Below, in pieces: positions 60,770 to 64,000 of a stretch of DNA of 64,000 nucleotides (the stretch's first letter is position 1; each line of letters starts with the position of its first letter). Source of the DNA: Anadara kagoshimensis (Eukaryota; Mollusca; Bivalvia; Arcoida; Arcidae); NCBI GenBank assembly GCA_021292105.1, contig CM037870.1, forward strand, positions 10,536,486 through 10,600,485, written 5' to 3'. A program made the position numbers and the translations under genes. The notes under the pieces are model-generated. The model was not told the origin of the DNA, searched no databases, and saw only the letters and a program-made list of their open reading frames with translations.

Positions 60770-61092
60770 TGCAGGCAATGAAATGTACAAACGGTTAGCA
60801 GGACTTTCAAAACGTTTTATGGGCATCATCACTATATTGTTGATCAGTATGATGTTTCTGTATCGACAATTATCATAGATATATATTTGACGTCCCATAA
60901 GTCCATGTTCCTTTATTCTTATTTTTATTTCACATGTGGACAGAAAGCTAAAAAAACAGGTGCTTACCCTTTCTGAGCACCCGGCCTCATTTTCCTGCTT
61001 GAAGTCTTGTAGCTGTTTGGCTTGGTTTGCCAAATTTCTACTTTTCTTTTGGGGTTTTGATTTGAACATAGACCCATATGTTTTTGTTTTAT
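60770..61092 (+). mobile_element. Retroelement 3' end
   Basis: TTTATGGGCATCATCACTATATTG, GACGTCCCATAAGTCCATG, GAGCACCCGGCCTCATTTTCC and ACATAGACCCATATG. Confidence 0.7.
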
Positions 61093-61619
61093 TTCTTGGC
61101 GGGAAAATCGCGTCATACGTACCTTGAATGAATCCCGAAGGAATTATAAAAGATTTGCTCATAACGGTTTGAAATTATTTGAAATTCTTTAATTTCAATG
61201 AGTTTATTTTTTAGGTTTTGTATCATTCTGCAGTCGATCTCGTGTTATCAATCAGTTCTGAATTCATTCATAAGCAGACTCTATTGTTTTCTAGCTCCAT
61301 CATCGTGCGGGAACTAAAAACTTTGCATTTTTGCCAATTGACACCAAATAGAACATATTTTAAACAAGTAATTAAGAACAACGTTTCTTTTATTTGACTC
61401 AAAAGTATTTTACCACTTGATATACAAAAGTTATTAAACTTTGAATTTGACAAGAAGATATGGAGATTCGTTTCAAGTGTTACTCAAGGTTTTCGGTAAT
61501 TTTGTATTTCGAATTCATTCATTAGAACAAAATGCCTTGATTCCTGATAAGAGCTGTAATTAAACACAGGTGGTCAAAATCGATGAAGTCTAAATCGCCA
61601 TGTGGTTCATGATAATCAT

Positions 61620-61690
61620 TCCCAAACACACCGATCCATTTTCAGATCACAGCCAATAAAAGCTTCAACTTCAACCAAGTAGAAAACTAC
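61620..61690 (-). mobile_element. Retroelement tail fragment, weak
   Basis: AAACACACCGATCCATTTTC then AGATCACAGCC and AACTTCAACCAAG; very diverged. Confidence 0.35.
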
Positions 61691-61830
61691 GGTCAGATAT
61701 TTTCAAAAAAGCTGTCATTAGAACTTCTAACATAAAAGTTCTCAAAACTTCTGCTATATTGTCTCGCATAAACTTGAACAGTTGTTGTACTAAAGTCACT
61801 TCACACTTTCTACTTTGGTCGAAAACATAG

Positions 61831-61901
61831 CTGATTGTACCACGCACACTTGTGCCTCCGCCTCAAACTTAACAGGTACTCGTCAGTCACTTTGTAAGGA
61901 A
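61831..61901 (+). CDS. Weak candidate third exon with Wnt-like Cys spacing
   Basis: Between an AACATAG acceptor and a strong GTAAGT donor, one frame reads DCTTHTCASAS, NLTGTRQSLCKE. The Cys-to-Cys spacing CASASNLTGTRQSLC is 15 residues with L at position 7, as in Wnt6 exon 2 (CRKSRRLAGKQREIC) and Wnt10. Against it: the conserved Gln is shifted by one, the acceptor is phase 1 while the previous exon ends in phase 0, and no ECQ...RWNC block follows. An acceptor at 61794-61795 would give a longer exon in the same frame but also in the wrong phase. Confidence 0.22.
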
Positions 61902-62215
61902 GTAAGTGAATTAATTCACAGAGTACATTATTTCAAACTTATAAACATCAAACGGTTATTTTTGTCAAATTTGATTGAGCAATGTCAAAAGATTTAAAAC
62001 TCCAATATTTAAACAAATTTCTGGAATGTTGAGGTTAAATCAGTTTGACACAGGAAATATAAAGGGTAAATTGCTGGGAATTATAATATCAGTACAAGAA
62101 ATTTTGGGAAATATTTATAATATTCTCTAAAAAATACCGTTTTAAATTTTTGAATTATTATTTAATATAATTCAAATTATAAATACTAGTAAACAATGAT
62201 TTTTAGCAGGCTGTT

Positions 62216-62325
62216 ATTGTATCCCCACTTCCCTGGTGGAAGTTCACGTGTCTAACCTAACTTGTCAGTTTCAAAGTTTTTACTTCTGGATTGTGATTTA
62301 GATATGGATAAGAATGTTTGTTTTT
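62216..62325 (+). mobile_element. Retroelement 3' UTR copy
   Basis: CCCACTTCCCTGGTGGAAG, ACGTGTCTAACCTAACTTGTC, TTACTTCTGGATTGTGATTT and ATGGATAAGAATGTTTG. Little diverged. Confidence 0.75.
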
Positions 62326-62627
62326 TTACTGTATTTTTTGAAAACGTATTGTGTATTCCATTTTCTGACTCGTGAAAATATCGATTAAGTTGACAATTCG
62401 TTCTTTTTCATTTGCATTTGCACCAACCTGAGTTGATGAAAAGCGTTGTGATTGGCAGCAGGACAGTGCTTTAGATCACTTTACAACCGAGTCCCTTCAT
62501 GTTCACAAAATATTGTAAAAAGATTTTTAAATAATTATGATTGTATCAGGTCAGGTATAATAAAGTTTCACTTTCAGTCTCTTGGTTTGTTTAAAAACAC
62601 TCAATATTTAACGATTGTCATGGTACC

Positions 62628-62815
62628 GTAAACGTATTTAATTTCGCGTGTATATATTTTTGGGGTATAGCAAATTTAGACATATCCGCGTAGTTAAACT
62701 ATTGCACTATAACACAATAAGCATGATATAATTTATGCTTGGTATTAATTTTACACAAACCAAACGAGCGCGAAATCAGCAGAAATTAGTACACCGCGAA
62801 AATAAATACGTTTAC
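62628..62815. mobile_element. MITE-like element with 24-25 bp inverted ends
   Basis: Left end GTAAACGTATTTAATTTCGC GTGT (62628-62651) and right end ACACCGCGAAAATAAATACG TTTAC (62791-62815) are inverted copies with one extra base and one mismatch. The 188 bp between carry no ORF, and an inner hairpin (AAGCAT..ATGCTT) lies near 62720. No clear target-site duplication is visible. Confidence 0.65.
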
Positions 62816-62829
62816 ATTATGTATTTTTA

Positions 62830-64000
62830 TTGCTGGATGTCTTAAGTAGTTCAATTTCCCTTTATATCCAAAAATTAATTTCAATGACAATATTATTACT
62901 AATACCTGTCACGTGGACCTCTATAAACACTCGATGTTATGGTTTCAATAACAACGATCAATACCCACTATCCCGTGTTTATTTGGAAAAATCACCAAAA
63001 AATTAAGTATGTGTGATTTTTATATTTCAAGTTTTCTTATTTTGTCATTTTGTTTAAAAACAAATATAACACAGAAACTGAGTAAATTAGAAGTGCGTCT
63101 TTTTTATTGAGGAATTTTTCATTGATACGAAATTAAACGATTTGCAGTGTTTTATGAGAGTGTCTTTATCAACTGGAATAATCACTTCATTGTCATCTCA
63201 AATTTCACTTATCATATGAAATGCAAATCAATTTTCATATCTTGAGGAACTGTTTAAAGTTTTTGAAGTAATAGAATTAAATGTCTTCTTATGTTTGCTT
63301 AGTTTTAACAGCCCGTACGTATCTGAGAAACGACGATTGCTCTTCAATCTGAAGAATTTTTTTATTTGAGTCGTATCATTTTTACAAAATTTGCATGAAG
63401 TAAATAAAAGCGTATAATGTAAATTATAATAAAATTGTTCGGATTATTTAGACAGACAAAATGTATACTCAAAGATTAAAGGCATCCTTGTCCAAAGCCA
63501 ATTATAAGGTATGGTGTTGTAAATGTTGTGTTTGAGTTAGGGTATCACTTTACAGTTATAAACTATCAATTTGATTTGTTTAAATGACACTTAACTATTT
63601 TTTATATCATTTAACTTTACTACTCTACTTTGCATTCATAATCCACACGGGAAGTCAGACCACTTTTTTACAATCACAAATGGCCGTAAAATACCCAACA
63701 ATTCCATAAATCACAAATAGCCGTAAAATATCGAAGAATTCCGTGAACTGCCGAATATGCCCGAGACATGCCCCGTTGTTTCACCAGTTCTTAAACATGT
63801 GTCATACACAATTAAAACTTTCTTTAAATAAATTCAAAAATGGTATGACAAGAGGACCAAGGTATATCTAAAGGACTGCTAATTTCCACAAAATCTCACG
63901 TTTATGTGGAAGACAACCATTTGACAGCCACATTACACGTGCTTCAATTTTATAATGACACCAACCCAGTTTTATGGAGACTTTATCATTTTAAATTTAG
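62830..64000. other. Right end, no recognised gene
   Basis: I searched for a Wnt ECQ...RWNC exon on the plus strand and saw none. Only the 34-bp direct repeat stands out. Confidence 0.5.
63672..63742. repeat. Two 34-bp direct repeats
   Basis: AATCACAAATGGCCGTAAAA at 63672 and AATCACAAATAGCCGTAAAA at 63709, each ending AATTCC; period 37 bp. Confidence 0.8.

Overview
The window is AT-rich animal genomic DNA with very little coding sequence. Three things point to a mollusc, most likely a bivalve: a Wnt6 gene with animal splice sites, dense 5'-truncated retroelement copies, and short hammerhead-ribozyme repeats of the kind I remember from mussel genomes. The species call is inference. I see no tRNA, rRNA, CRISPR or bacterial-type operon.

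Layout. (1) Wnt6 lies on the minus strand across the left part. Its first coding exon is at 17991-18064 (signal peptide, ending in a split Trp codon). Its second is at 2156-2376 (N-terminal Wnt domain with the ECQYQF and RRWNC motifs). The intron between them is 15.6 kb and full of repeats; later exons lie left of the window. (2) About 34 kb between genes (18065-52259) holds the probable Wnt6 promoter, a candidate enhancer near 20.9-21.1 kb, and many retroelement fragments. (3) On the plus strand, head-to-head with Wnt6, a second gene seems to start at 52260 with a 28-codon signal-peptide exon. A 12-codon microexon at 59578-59613 and a weaker candidate at 61831-61901 follow. Wnt genes cluster as Wnt9-Wnt1-Wnt6-Wnt10 in many animals, so a Wnt10 or Wnt1 orthologue is the natural guess, but no diagnostic Wnt block lies inside the window.

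Repeats. The main family is a retroelement with a YIDD-type reverse transcriptase (Penelope-like or related; class unresolved). It is present as some 35 5'-truncated 3' ends, several in head-to-head pairs with 3' ends outward, and a few with tandem copies of a 46-bp tail unit. A single RTE-type LINE 3' end lies at 47377-47634. A MITE-like element with 24-25 bp inverted ends lies at 62628-62815.

Most interesting system. A second family of about 200-310 bp units carries a type I hammerhead ribozyme motif (CUGAUGA, stem II, GAAA, minimal stem III, GUC, and a 7-bp stem I). Eight copies keep a 46-nt spacing. The copy at 42014-42059 keeps all core residues I can check, and the one at 24537-24582 nearly so. 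At 23879-24375 two units lie head to tail with a period near 312 bp, the dimer layout expected of hammerhead retrozymes.
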